The notes below the pieces were generated by a model. The model was given only the letters and a program-made list of their open reading frames with translations, was not told the origin of the DNA and made no database searches. From Trichomonas vaginalis G3 (Eukaryota > Parabasalia > Trichomonadida > Trichomonadidae): 64,000 nt of DNA. This document shows, piece by piece, positions 39,802-49,413 of this stretch; position 1 is the first letter of the stretch; every line of letters starts with the position of its first letter. The stretch spans positions 34,363,896 through 34,427,895 of the forward strand of contig NC_067206.1 in assembly GCF_026262505.1 (NCBI RefSeq), read 5' to 3'. Both the position numbers and the translations under genes were made by a program.

Positions 39802-39848
39802 AAAATAACGTTATTTTTATTTAATATTAAAATTTTTATTTGATTGAA

Positions 39849-40085
39849 ATGACGACTAAAGTCACTGAAGCAATGAAACAAAAGTTTTTGGTAGAATACA
39901 TTAAATCAGGAACTATTCCAGAAGGTTTTTACATTCATACTATGAAGGATGGTAGAGTTCAGTTTAGAAAGATAAAGCAACCATTAGATAAAGAAGGAAT
40001 TTTGAGAAAGATTAAACTTCATGAGGACAACATTGCTGAACTTAAGAAGAAGTTAGAAGAGTTGGAGAAAGGAAGAGAGTTATAA
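39849..40085 (+). CDS. KDG-motif protein with coiled coil, 78 residues
   Basis: The ATG at 39849 (MTTKVTEAMKQKFLVEYI) is the first in frame. GFYIHTMKDGRVQFRKIKQPL (last residue cut in other copies) resembles the module in the protein at 37295. The C-terminal 35 residues form a heptad-like coiled coil (NIAELKKKLEELEKG). The last codons lie inside the right terminal repeat. Confidence 0.5.
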   Translation: MTTKVTEAMKQKFLVEYIKSGTIPEGFYIHTMKDGRVQFRKIKQPLDKEGILRKIKLHEDNIAELKKKLEELEKGREL

Positions 40086-40114
40086 AGCAATGAATTCAAG
40101 AGGGTGAAAAAACA

Positions 40115-40128
40115 GGTGAGATCTCACC
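40115..40128. promoter_or_regulatory. Dyad GGTGAGATCTCACC, copy 5
   Basis: In the right terminal repeat, 111 bases upstream of the terminal-repeat gene at 40239. Confidence 0.55.
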
Positions 40129-40238
40129 ACTTCACCTAAATTTATTTTTGTGCTATGTTTTCATACGTGTGAGGGTGGTGATATCATTAATTTTTTAAGT
40201 TTATTTTTTATTTTATTTTTTATTTTATTTGGATGTAA

Positions 40239-40523
40239 ATGACAGAACAAAAGCAACTCATACAAATCGAAAAATATAACAAACATACATTTAAACATTT
40301 ATTCTTCCTTCCTGAGTATAACATGTTCTTTCAAATACATCCGAGACCAGTTGACTTTTCATTGACTGTGTATAAAGATTGTCATGGTAGTTTTATAAAA
40401 ACTTATGATGATGAAGGTAAGTTAACAAGACTATGCATTTCAAAACTTGAGAAACTTTATGACTTCAAGTATGACTACAATAGAGTTAACATTGACGATG
40501 AAGATATAGAAGAAAATTTATGA
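40239..40523 (+). CDS. Terminal-repeat gene product, 94 residues, right copy
   Basis: Same protein as the left copy, reading outward to the right end of the element. The T-rich tract 40192-40235 precedes the ATG. Function unknown. Confidence 0.65.
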   Translation: MTEQKQLIQIEKYNKHTFKHLFFLPEYNMFFQIHPRPVDFSLTVYKDCHGSFIKTYDDEGKLTRLCISKLEKLYDFKYDYNRVNIDDEDIEENL

Positions 40524-40727
40524 GAACGTTTATTTTTTCATTAGTGAGTTCGTTAGCGAAGTCGTTAGTGAGGTGAAGTGGTTGGCGGCTTTGTAAATAT
40601 TTAAGGTTAAGTTAGTGTTGTCGTTTGTGTTGTAAAATATACGTTAACGGTTTCGTAAAGTGTCAAAACCGCTAAGTGGTGTACGGAGGCGCGCAGTGCC
40701 TCAGTACACGACTTACCCATACTAACT

Positions 40728-40732
40728 ATTTT
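40728..40732. repeat. Target site duplication of Polinton, right
   Basis: ATTTT, pairing with 18894-18898; the acyltransferase sequence resumes with AGAGGTCATC. Confidence 0.8.
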
Positions 40733-41320
40733 AGAGGTCATCAATGTTTTTGCATCAATTGATATGTTATTAGTAAACATTCCGTATGCTGTATGGTAAT
40801 TTAACTGATCTTGAGGAATAGCACGAGTTAACGATGGATCTGCAACTGGGAACAATGGAAGAGATCCATTATATTCATTAATTTCTTTTTCAAATACTTT
40901 TTCTGTTGGAATAATACTAGGGATGTAGTTGATATCTTCATCTGTCTTTAAAAATTCAAATAAATTATGAAGATATCCTCCATCTGCTGCAAGATGGTTA
41001 ATATTAAGAACAATAGTATCTTTATTTGTCCCAATAGAGGCTAATGCGTGGTCTAATGGACGAGTATACTTCTGATACATAATTTCATTTAATTGTCCAA
41101 GATCAGTGACGTTATCAGGGAGTTTATATATTGGTGTAGAGCCATGAGTCCTAAATATTTGTTTTCCATCTGTACCATAATGAAGAGCGGCAACTGTTTT
41201 GTCTATCTTGTTGAGTAGTTTTGGCATAAATGACTTATCGCTAATGCTCAATGCAAATTGAATATATGCCTTGGTTGCAATAAAATGTGATTCCCATCCG
41301 ACTGCTGGGCGAGCTGACAT
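40728..41320 (-). pseudogene. Acyltransferase copy D, upstream piece
   Basis: ATG at 41320. Encodes the first 197 or so residues including the HLAADG motif, then is interrupted by the Polinton after TLMTSKI. The rest of the gene is at 18898-18513 and itself ends at the foldback element. It has the same initiator as the intact copies. Confidence 0.85.
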
Positions 41321-42090
41321 TCACAAAAATGAAGTGTTTTTCTTATTTCAAAGTTTTGAATCATGAATCTATTGAAAAATATTTAAGAGATATTTAATAA
41401 TTTCGTATAATATAATGGGATTTTCATTTTTATCAGAATTAGTCATGTGAATTCATACCTACCTCTGAAAATAATTCAATGAAAACCGATTATATTTATT
41501 GGTCTATATCGTCTATTATCTATTCATTTTTTGTTTACTTCATCGAAAAGCAACAAGGTCAGAAGTGAGCCAAATGGCAGACTTTGTGTTGTTTTAAAAT
41601 CTTTCACAGCATTTAACTGTTGAAATATTTAGATTCGATATTTCAAAAAAAATTTTATCAAATCGTGATTGAAACAATTTTTAATGGATAATTGTAACAA
41701 ACTTATCTAACATTAACACAGATTGCTTGTACTGTAAATAGAAGAGCTATATTTATTTCGTTCATTAATAAAGCGGAATTCATTGAGAAATTATGAATAA
41801 AATTCTATTCAGTGATTATCTTTTACATATATTTCATTAGTTTGCATATTTATATGGGGATTTTATTTACCTACTTTGATAGGAATCAATTCAACAGTAT
41901 TTGCATTCATATAGTTGGAAATACATCAAATGCACTGTGCGCTATTTTTGGAGCTATGTATGAACTAAGAAGCTTTTATAGGAATTTCAAGTTTGAAAAT
42001 AGAAAGAATAAAACATTCTGCATGGAATGTAATGTTTAAAAAATATTAAAATTCTAAAATGATGATTTTATTTCATTTTAAGTTGTTTTT
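41321..42090. other. Intergenic between acyltransferase D and ADH copy 5
   Basis: Same content as 3881-4648 in inverted order. No supported gene. Confidence 0.5.
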
Positions 42091-43271
42091 TTATTGAACA
42101 ACTTTAGAAAGAATCTCTTCAACAACTTTTGCATTCAATTCGTTGTTGTATCCATATTGTTGACCTCTTCCTAATTCTAAAGCTCTTTCAACAAGGAATT
42201 TAACATCTCCTTCTTGAATCTTTGAAGCGTTAGGGAAGTCTGAAACCTTCAATGGCATGCCAAGTTTAATAGCAAAATTGCGGATTCCTTCGATGAACTT
42301 GTCGGCCTTTTGATCAACAGTTCCTTCATGAACACCAAAAACGTACTCAGCTGCTTCTGCCATTGTCTCTTTTCTTGATTCCTTAAGCCTTTCGTAAAGG
42401 ACTGGTGCAACAATTGCAAGTGTGGCAGCATGATCAATACCGTACATTGGAGTCAATGGCTGTGCTGTAAGGTGAACTTCCCAATATGGTGTCTTTCCAT
42501 AAGCGAATATTTGGTTCTGTGCGAATTCTGAAGCAACAATCAATCTCTCATGAAGTTCTAATGAAGCATCAGGTTGCAATAAACCAGTGCTAATGTCAAC
42601 AAGTTCTTTCATGACAGAAAAGAAGAAATTGTCTGCCATTGGGCATTTATCGCCTGTAATAACTTGATCTGTGCAATGAATCATCGCATCGAACAAACCA
42701 TTTCTGATTTGTCTCTGTGGTAATGTCATCGTGTATCTTGGATCAATGATTGAGAACTTCGGATATGTGATTTGAGCACCTCCGTAATTCTTTTCTTTCC
42801 TATCTTCTCTTGAGATAACAAATGTATTGTTCCATTCAGAACCAGTTGCTGGAAGAGTAATGATTGAACCAACTGGAATCGCCTTCTCAGGGAAAGCACC
42901 TTTTGAGATGATATCCCAAGCATCAACTGATGGATCAAGAGATGCAGCAGCTGAAATGAACTTGGTTGCATCAAGAACTGAGCCACCTCCAACGGCAAGG
43001 AGTAAGTCAGGTTTGTATTCACGAACAACTTTGATAATTTCCAAACACGTTTTGTATTCTGGGTTTGGCTGAATGCCTCCTTGCCATTTGACTTCGCATT
43101 CAAGATCGGCTAATGCTTTAACAACACTGAACGAGCACCATTCTTATCAATTGATCCGCCGCCAAATGTGCATAAAACGCGTGATTTTCTTGGGACGAAA
43201 TCCTTGAGATGCTCTTGAACAGCATTAGCACCGAAAGCTAACTGAACATTATTAGTCCAAAGCCACTTCAT
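42091..43271 (-). pseudogene. Iron-containing alcohol dehydrogenase (YqhD-like), copy 5
   Basis: ATG at 43271, stop at 42091. Like copy 4 it has only the frameshift common to all copies. The long second frame (42091-43044) keeps all family motifs. Its upstream flank differs from the others by one base (TATTGCTGTATAA for TATTGATGTATAA). Confidence 0.85.
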
Positions 43272-43862
43272 CCTCTATTGCTGTATAAAAATGAAGTGTA
43301 TTTTTTTAATTAACTATTTATCTCAAATTTTTGAGAGAAAAATATATTCCGGCCAATTGTTTAAAAATTACATTGCTTTTGATAATTCAAGATTATATAG
43401 CTTCGAGTTCTTATTGTTCAATAAATACATGATAAAAATTTTGAAACAAGTGAGTTGCGTCATAAAGTTTTGAATTTTTTCTGACATTTGTCCATATGAA
43501 TTCACAGCTATTTTGCTAACCATTTAGATATTAGAATTACAATAAATTAATTATATGTCTCATTAAGACAGTGATTGTAGTTCAATTTCAATTTTTGAAT
43601 CGAAATTCAGATATGATTATAAGGCGATCATTTATTTTTGATCAATATTATATATTGGTGTTTCAAATTAATGTTTAATACTATTTGCATGGATTTTCAA
43701 AAGTTATTTGTAACTTCAGTCATTTAAAATTTATTAATTTCATTAACCATATATAGGAGGATGAAGTTAATGTGGATCTTATTTTTATCATGATTAAGAT
43801 AGAAAGAATAATAAAAATGAATTTTTAGTTATATTCAAAGTTTATTCATACATTTATTATAT
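43272..43862. other. Intergenic between ADH copy 5 and microgene
   Basis: Same content as 683-1273. No gene seen. Confidence 0.5.
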
Positions 43863-44039
43863 TTATCCATATCTAGTGATAATACTCATATACTCTGCCA
43901 TAGAACCTGCATTATACCTTCCTCTAAGATATTCATGTTGAGCAGGACCCCCACTATTTTCAATTCTGCTAATTCTAGAGTCTGTTTTTTGAGAAGATGA
44001 ACTGCTCTTCGATTGGGATGATCCTTGCTTAGAACTCAT
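43863..44039 (-). CDS. Ser-rich 58-residue microprotein, copy 5
   Basis: ATG at 44039, stop at 43863. Identical in type to copies 1 and 3. It faces the diverged paralog at 44521-44697 across the third spacer. Confidence 0.6.
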   Translation of the reverse strand: MSSKQGSSQSKSSSSSQKTDSRISRIENSGGPAQHEYLRGRYNAGSMAEYMSIITRYG

Positions 44040-44198
44040 CTTTTAAAAATGAAATGAGTTCTATTTTTTGTCAAAAATTTTATTCCTAGTCAAAAATTTT
44101 GAATCAAATTGATTCACACTATAATGATTAAAATTTAAAATATTTGATCGATTGTTATTAAAACTATAACTTCAAGATAAAATTAATCTAATGAATTC

Positions 44199-44364
44199 CT
44201 CTTCAAAATTTTGAAATTTTGAGGGTATTCAATTTTTCTTTAAATTTCCTTTCTCCTTAATCATTCAATTTGATTTGCGATTGTTTTGTTCATCTTAATA
44301 AATACGGTGCTATTATCAATCCTTTAGCTTTTAGCTTTGAGCCTTTACTTTTTTTTTGAAATAA
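44199..44364. other. Spacer of head-to-head centre C3
   Basis: Third copy of the 165-base spacer, same orientation as the other two, with minor differences (GGTGCTATTATCAATCC). The right arm that follows is imperfect until about 44430. Confidence 0.75.
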
Positions 44365-44520
44365 GAATTCATTAATATTGGATTTATCTTGACGTTATAA
44401 TTTAAAACATGGATCAAATATTTTAACTTTAATCATTATAGTGTGAATCAATTTGATTCAAAATTTTTGACTAGGAATAAAATTTTTGACAAAAAATAGA
44501 ACTCATTTCATTTTTAAAAG

Positions 44521-44697
44521 ATGAGTTCTAAGCAAGGATCATCCCAATCGAAGAGCAGTTCATCTTCTCAAAGATCAAATATAACAACTAGAATTGAAAA
44601 GTCCGGTGGCCCTGGCCCATATAGATATCTTCAAGGAAGATATAAACATTCAAGGTCTATGGCTGACTATATGGAGTATATCTCAGCATTCAGCTAA
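44521..44697 (+). CDS. Diverged paralog of the Ser-rich microprotein
   Basis: 58 residues from ATG 44521, stop TAA with TAAATAAA context. The first 17 codons and about 90 bases upstream match the other copies exactly; after that the sequence diverges sharply, yet SGGP, YLQGRY and SMADYM are retained and the length is unchanged. This pattern (protein motifs kept while DNA diverges) supports a real, selected gene. Function unknown. Confidence 0.65.
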   Translation: MSSKQGSSQSKSSSSSQRSNITTRIEKSGGPGPYRYLQGRYKHSRSMADYMEYISAFS

Positions 44698-45185
44698 ATA
44701 AAATCAATGTATGAATAAACCCTAAATATTTCAAAAATCCATTTTTTAAAAGTTTTATCGTCCTGTCTATCGCTCCAATATTTGAGAGGTTTACATCACA
44801 AGTAAGATATATGCACAAATTAGATACTCCAAAAATTCGAACTCATTATGTGGGTGCATCTCATAATCTTGTGCGGAACATTGTGTTGTAAAATTTCGAA
44901 CTTTGGAAAGGTTTTTTTACAAAAAGGAAAGATGAAATTCCATTTTTAATGTGATTACACTTCAGTTATTACTTATCATTATCTGTAAATCCTATGGTGT
45001 TACATATATTTTTTCCCTCTCTCATCAAATTCAAATTCAAAAAGCATTGGCAAGTAATTACTTTTTCTTTGCATTGAAATAAGATGTGATATTCAACAAA
45101 TATTATATATTTACATTGATTATTAGAGAAAAATAATTATTTTTACAACATATAATAATATATACAAAATAAAACAAAACAAAAT
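44698..45185. other. Intergenic at the edge of the repeat region
   Basis: Unique AT-rich DNA between the diverged microgene and a large minus-strand gene. I see no gene or repeat. Confidence 0.5.
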
Positions 45186-48100
45186 TTAAATTGGATCACT
45201 TACTTCTAATTTTGTTTGTGAGAACCATTTTTGATATTTTTCATTCTTAAACAAAATAGATGACATTTCTCTGTAGCACTGGAACATTGGTTCATAATCA
45301 GTTCCTTTTGCTTCTTTCTCTATTCTTCTAAACACAGCTAAAGCAGCGATGAAACTACTATCACTGTCGCAAGCCATCAAAAACCTTTTGTTGCAGACAA
45401 TTGCGACAATTTCTGCCATGGAAAGAATCTTAATTGTCTTAATCATTTCAACGTACATCAATGAATAATGAACACCTCTTTTCAGAGAATATTCCAATGC
45501 AGAACGAGCGGATTCACTCACAGCAATGATTGAATCACTTAAATCCAATCTTTGCATCAATTCAGTTCGAGGAATATTTGAAAGAACTAACAACGCATCA
45601 ATATCTCCATTATTTGCCAATTCTTGCAATTTGGAAACATCATGATAATCACCACTGTTGCAAATGTCAATTACAGATATTTTGTCATTAAATAAATTGT
45701 CACTTTTCAAAAGAAAAGAAGAATTCTTCGGAATTGTCATAGGAGGAACTTGTGGCAAAACCGTCAATAATTGGTCGAATAATTTTTGAGGTAACATATT
45801 TGTACATCTACTGAATATTGATCTGTAGAATGCTCTGCTGAAAGAAGGTGGCAAAAAGTAATATAAAGCTGTCAAATTTTCTTCATCAAATTCACTTTTT
45901 GTTGAATTAAAACATAAACAAGGGAAAAGATATTTCCATTCCGGATCAAATCTCTGGATATCTTTGGCAGAAGGATCAACAAACTTTAGATAATATGTCA
46001 AAGAATCATTATTATCTGCTGCAGCAAAAATCCACTTTTTGTCTGGTTCTGGAAGATGAGGTGAAGTGAAATGTTTCTTTTCTCTTCCGTAAAGTAAAAA
46101 TTCACTTGGCCAATTATAAACTGTTGGCAAATTTCGGTTATTTATACAGATATCGTCATTCTCTAGCTTAGAGAATATCTGTGACAAACCGATTTTTATC
46201 TGTTTGACAGAAGTGAAGTCAAATGTGTCAACGGTTTGATTTTTAAGTTTTTCTTTAAGATTAGAGTCCATTTCCAACATAGTTAATAACATTTTTCTTA
46301 TTAACAAATTATTATTAATGTAAATTTGCTCATAAATGTCACTTTTCTTTACATTCACTTCACTTAACACTCTATCAACAATTTCCTTTAGATAGTCAGG
46401 TAGATTTTCCCAATCACTCTTTTGATTTTTGAAATAAACATAAGAAATTGCAATTTGAATGTCACTTTTTGCATGAATTCTATTTGCCAATAATTTATAA
46501 TCCAAATTAATTCCATTTAATTCGGAATAAATTAAGCAGCCAAGTAACAACTTATCGTCGTCGGTTTTGTAAAGTAAATCGATCATTTCACTTTCTTTTT
46601 CTTTTGACATTTTCTGACCATTAAACCAAAGATAAGAAACCATTTCACTTATTTTCTCTTTTGATTCATCAAATTCTACTTTTTCAAATTTGAAAGGAAC
46701 CATTTCTGTCACTTTTTCATCATTAGAATTCAAATTTTCAACTATTTGTTTTGCTTCATTAACTTTTTGTTTAATTTCCATATCATCACATTCCGCAATT
46801 GCATCCAAAAGAATTAAATCACCTTCTTGCAATATCCATTCCGAAACAGGCAGCTGTTTTGCGCATTCTCTTGCCCAAGGAATATGATGATCAATATTAA
46901 CAAATGACAAAAAAGTTTTCATATTTTCTAACGGTTGTTTGAGTTCTGTTGCCAAAATTTGGGCAACTTCTCTATCATATCTTGCTGCTTGTATCATAGA
47001 ATTCTTTCCTATATCTAATGCTGATTCAACACCATATAATTCGTATTTTAATCTAAATTCAAATGTTGCAAATCTCGGCGCAAAATTTTCTTTAGAAATA
47101 TCTTCCAATAAACTTTTCATTGTATCTGTTCTATATTTGTCATAACATTTAATAGCTAAAGGAACAACAGTTTCTGGAAAACTTGTTGCGAATAATCTCA
47201 AATATCTCATTAATATCATACACTGCATATGATTACAATTTGTTGCATAATTGAAAAATTCTTGAAATGTTCTGATTATTTCAAGATTAAACATTCCATA
47301 TTGTGTATGTGTGAAAGGAGCCCTGGAAAGAAAGAACAGTTTGTTAATACTCATTTGTGAAATCCAGTTAATCTTTGGCAAAGTGTCTTCTTGGTCAATA
47401 AAAATACGTAACGGTTTGACACTTAATTTTGCCAGACTTAACAATTCTTCGAAGAATAAAGGAGCGGCAGCGCGTGGTCTGAATCTCAAAGCACGTAACA
47501 TTCCTTGTAAAGCGGATGGAGGACTCAAAGATGAATGGATTAATTCAATTGTAAATTGGACATCAGGAGATCTGATGATTTCAAATGAAATGTTAGGGTT
47601 AAGTATCCAATCTAATGATGCCAATGAATGTTGGAAGCCATATTTCTTACTAATTTTGAATATGAGTTTGGCTAATTCGATGTTTGTTGTATTCAAATTT
47701 GAATATACAATTTTATCAACACCGATCAGGTCAGTAAGTGGATATTTGTTGATAATCTTCAGTATTTGGAAGGAAGATTGCTTAACTGTTATGATTTTTT
47801 GGACAAAATCATGAGTCCATTTCGGATCTTTGTCAAACATCTGAGATAATGAGATATCTAGGTTGTTTATGACATAAGTAAGAGCTTTGGAGTCATTTTC
47901 GTAGATATCTTCAAGGATTTGTTGAAATCCGTCTAATAAATGTGTTAAAAGTACTTTGATTGAGGTTCGTTTGTATTCCTCGATCTCTGATTTGCAGTCA
48001 ATAGCTGGTTTGAGGTCGGCCGGATCAATTAAACCTCGAATTACCGCATTACTTAGAGCAGAAAGTAACATTGTACGATTTTCAGCAGGGTAATCAGTAA

Positions 48101-48902
48101 TATCGCTAGCTATGTTCTTGCAAAGTAGCTTGGCCAAGTCTAAAGAGACTTCTCCTAAACTTATATTAGAATTGATGAATGCAGCTAAAAGTTCAGGCTG
48201 GTTTGTAATGGCGAGCGTATTTATGTAATCGTCTAGTTCAATAACGTAATCAGTTTTCAAGTGGCTGAGAAAAGATTTAATAAAATCAAATTTTGAGTTA
48301 GTTAATACAGTCGAAATCAGTTCTTGAGGATGTGATGCGGCAAGAATTGCAACTGCCTCTCCGAAATTGGGAGTTGTCATTTGTTCTAACAGAGCATTGC
48401 ACTCTGTTAAACTAATTTGCTTTGCAATGGATTGCCAAACGAAGGGGAATAAGAGTTCTTTGTCTGCATTGCTTGTAGATGATAAAATGCTTAAAATCAT
48501 TGGAGTATATTTCTCTTCAACTTCGATTGTTTGACCATTAATTGCAAGAGCCATATATCTTAAAATTGGACACAAATTTGGCGGGTTTTGTTCGATCTCA
48601 TATATTTCGTAGCATCCGTCAAGGAAATGAATTGGCGAATACGTAATTAAAATGGGAAAGAAATAATCGAAGAAATTTAATACTGCAGCTACGATGTCTT
48701 TGTCGTCACTTCTTGCAAATGGAAGGAATGCACGGACATAATCGAAAAATATCATCGGGGAATAGTGAGATGAAGATTTTATGCAAATTGATATATCAAA
48801 TTCTGTTTCAACTTGGCGGAGGAATTGTCGTATCTCTTTTAAATTAGTACAATCAATCATCTGCTTGGCTTTTTCGATGTGTTTTTCAACAATATCAGCC
48901 AT
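45186..48902 (-). CDS. Very large helical-repeat protein, 1238 residues
   Basis: The ATG at 48902 (MADIVEKHIEKAKQMIDC) is used; the frame extends 18 codons upstream without ATG. The sequence consists almost wholly of amphipathic helices of 12-20 residues with Leu/Ile spacing, suggesting a HEAT/ARM-type alpha-solenoid scaffold. No catalytic motif, signal peptide or membrane segment is visible. Stop overlaps TAAA. It is divergent from the pseudokinase gene across about 510 bases. Function unknown; similar giant helical proteins are common in trichomonads. Confidence 0.75.
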   Translation of the reverse strand: MADIVEKHIEKAKQMIDCTNLKEIRQFLRQVETEFDISICIKSSSHYSPMIFFDYVRAFLPFARSDDKDIVAAVLNFFDYFFPILITYSPIHFLDGCYEIYEIEQNPPNLCPILRYMALAINGQTIEVEEKYTPMILSILSSTSNADKELLFPFVWQSIAKQISLTECNALLEQMTTPNFGEAVAILAASHPQELISTVLTNSKFDFIKSFLSHLKTDYVIELDDYINTLAITNQPELLAAFINSNISLGEVSLDLAKLLCKNIASDITDYPAENRTMLLSALSNAVIRGLIDPADLKPAIDCKSEIEEYKRTSIKVLLTHLLDGFQQILEDIYENDSKALTYVINNLDISLSQMFDKDPKWTHDFVQKIITVKQSSFQILKIINKYPLTDLIGVDKIVYSNLNTTNIELAKLIFKISKKYGFQHSLASLDWILNPNISFEIIRSPDVQFTIELIHSSLSPPSALQGMLRALRFRPRAAAPLFFEELLSLAKLSVKPLRIFIDQEDTLPKINWISQMSINKLFFLSRAPFTHTQYGMFNLEIIRTFQEFFNYATNCNHMQCMILMRYLRLFATSFPETVVPLAIKCYDKYRTDTMKSLLEDISKENFAPRFATFEFRLKYELYGVESALDIGKNSMIQAARYDREVAQILATELKQPLENMKTFLSFVNIDHHIPWARECAKQLPVSEWILQEGDLILLDAIAECDDMEIKQKVNEAKQIVENLNSNDEKVTEMVPFKFEKVEFDESKEKISEMVSYLWFNGQKMSKEKESEMIDLLYKTDDDKLLLGCLIYSELNGINLDYKLLANRIHAKSDIQIAISYVYFKNQKSDWENLPDYLKEIVDRVLSEVNVKKSDIYEQIYINNNLLIRKMLLTMLEMDSNLKEKLKNQTVDTFDFTSVKQIKIGLSQIFSKLENDDICINNRNLPTVYNWPSEFLLYGREKKHFTSPHLPEPDKKWIFAAADNNDSLTYYLKFVDPSAKDIQRFDPEWKYLFPCLCFNSTKSEFDEENLTALYYFLPPSFSRAFYRSIFSRCTNMLPQKLFDQLLTVLPQVPPMTIPKNSSFLLKSDNLFNDKISVIDICNSGDYHDVSKLQELANNGDIDALLVLSNIPRTELMQRLDLSDSIIAVSESARSALEYSLKRGVHYSLMYVEMIKTIKILSMAEIVAIVCNKRFLMACDSDSSFIAALAVFRRIEKEAKGTDYEPMFQCYREMSSILFKNEKYQKWFSQTKLEVSDPI

Positions 48903-49413
48903 CGCAAATTTGAGATCAAAAAGTGTCAATTTCGTAGAAAAAAAATCGTGATCCACTTTTCAATACTTGAAATATGATATCTGAAATAAAAATGAACATA
49001 ACTTGATTGTCTGATATTTCAATGGAAAATTTCCTCTTACAAAATCGACACTTTTCAAAACGATGTAAATTTCTCAAAAACAATTTTCAGATATGCTTCG
49101 TGAATCTAATAACCTTATCATGTATACAGATTGTTCAACCAAAAAGGCAAATTTTATAGATTCTTATTTCCGAATAAAATCCGGTACGTAATGGGAAGCC
49201 AATATTAGTAATTTAGGTGTCAAAATACTAATATATTACGATCCCACGCTGCTTACAATTAAATATGCAATATCACAATGAGTTTGGAACAAATTAATTA
49301 ATTTCTTCGTTTTTATATATGAAATATGTCCGCAATACTGTTCGTTGTTATGTTGACGCAACCAAATCGGTATTATAAATATATGTGATATAAAAAATTG
49401 AAAATTTCATAAA
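48903..49413. promoter_or_regulatory. Divergent intergenic region
   Basis: About 510 bases between two divergent starts. The right end has the initiator TTTCATAAA just before ATG 49414 (TCATA at 49407-49411). The left side has no clear initiator. No other feature seen. Confidence 0.45.

Larger units (their letters stand above)
18899..40727. mobile_element. Maverick/Polinton DNA element, 21.8 kb, nearly complete
   Basis: Starts AGTTAGTATGGG and ends CCCATACTAACT (the AG...CT ends typical of Polintons), flanked by 5-bp duplications, with terminal inverted repeats of about 660-670 bases. Core family genes are present: protein-primed DNA polymerase B, DDE integrase, packaging ATPase and double-jelly-roll major capsid protein. 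No Ulp1-type protease is recognised. The terminal repeats are essentially identical and the target duplication is perfect, so insertion looks recent. It carries roughly half a dozen breaks spread over four genes. Mavericks are known to be very abundant in Trichomonas vaginalis. Confidence 0.95.
40070..40727. repeat. Polinton right terminal inverted repeat
   Basis: Reverse complement of 18899-19568, 12 bases shorter. Ends CCCATACTAACT. The inner edge falls within the 3' end of the coiled-coil protein, just as the left edge falls in the 3' end of the basic core-like protein. Confidence 0.9.
40728..44198. repeat. Right arm of the 10.2-kb palindrome, outer part
   Basis: Continues the mirror of the left arm (about 1775-5240) after the Polinton: acyltransferase, ADH and microgene. 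Confidence 0.9.

Noticed and set aside
1-44198. Palindromes dismissed outright as assembly artefact
   Set aside because: Not dismissed: the Polinton in only one arm, base differences between arms and the diverged third centre argue for real duplications, but the centres still need long-read confirmation.
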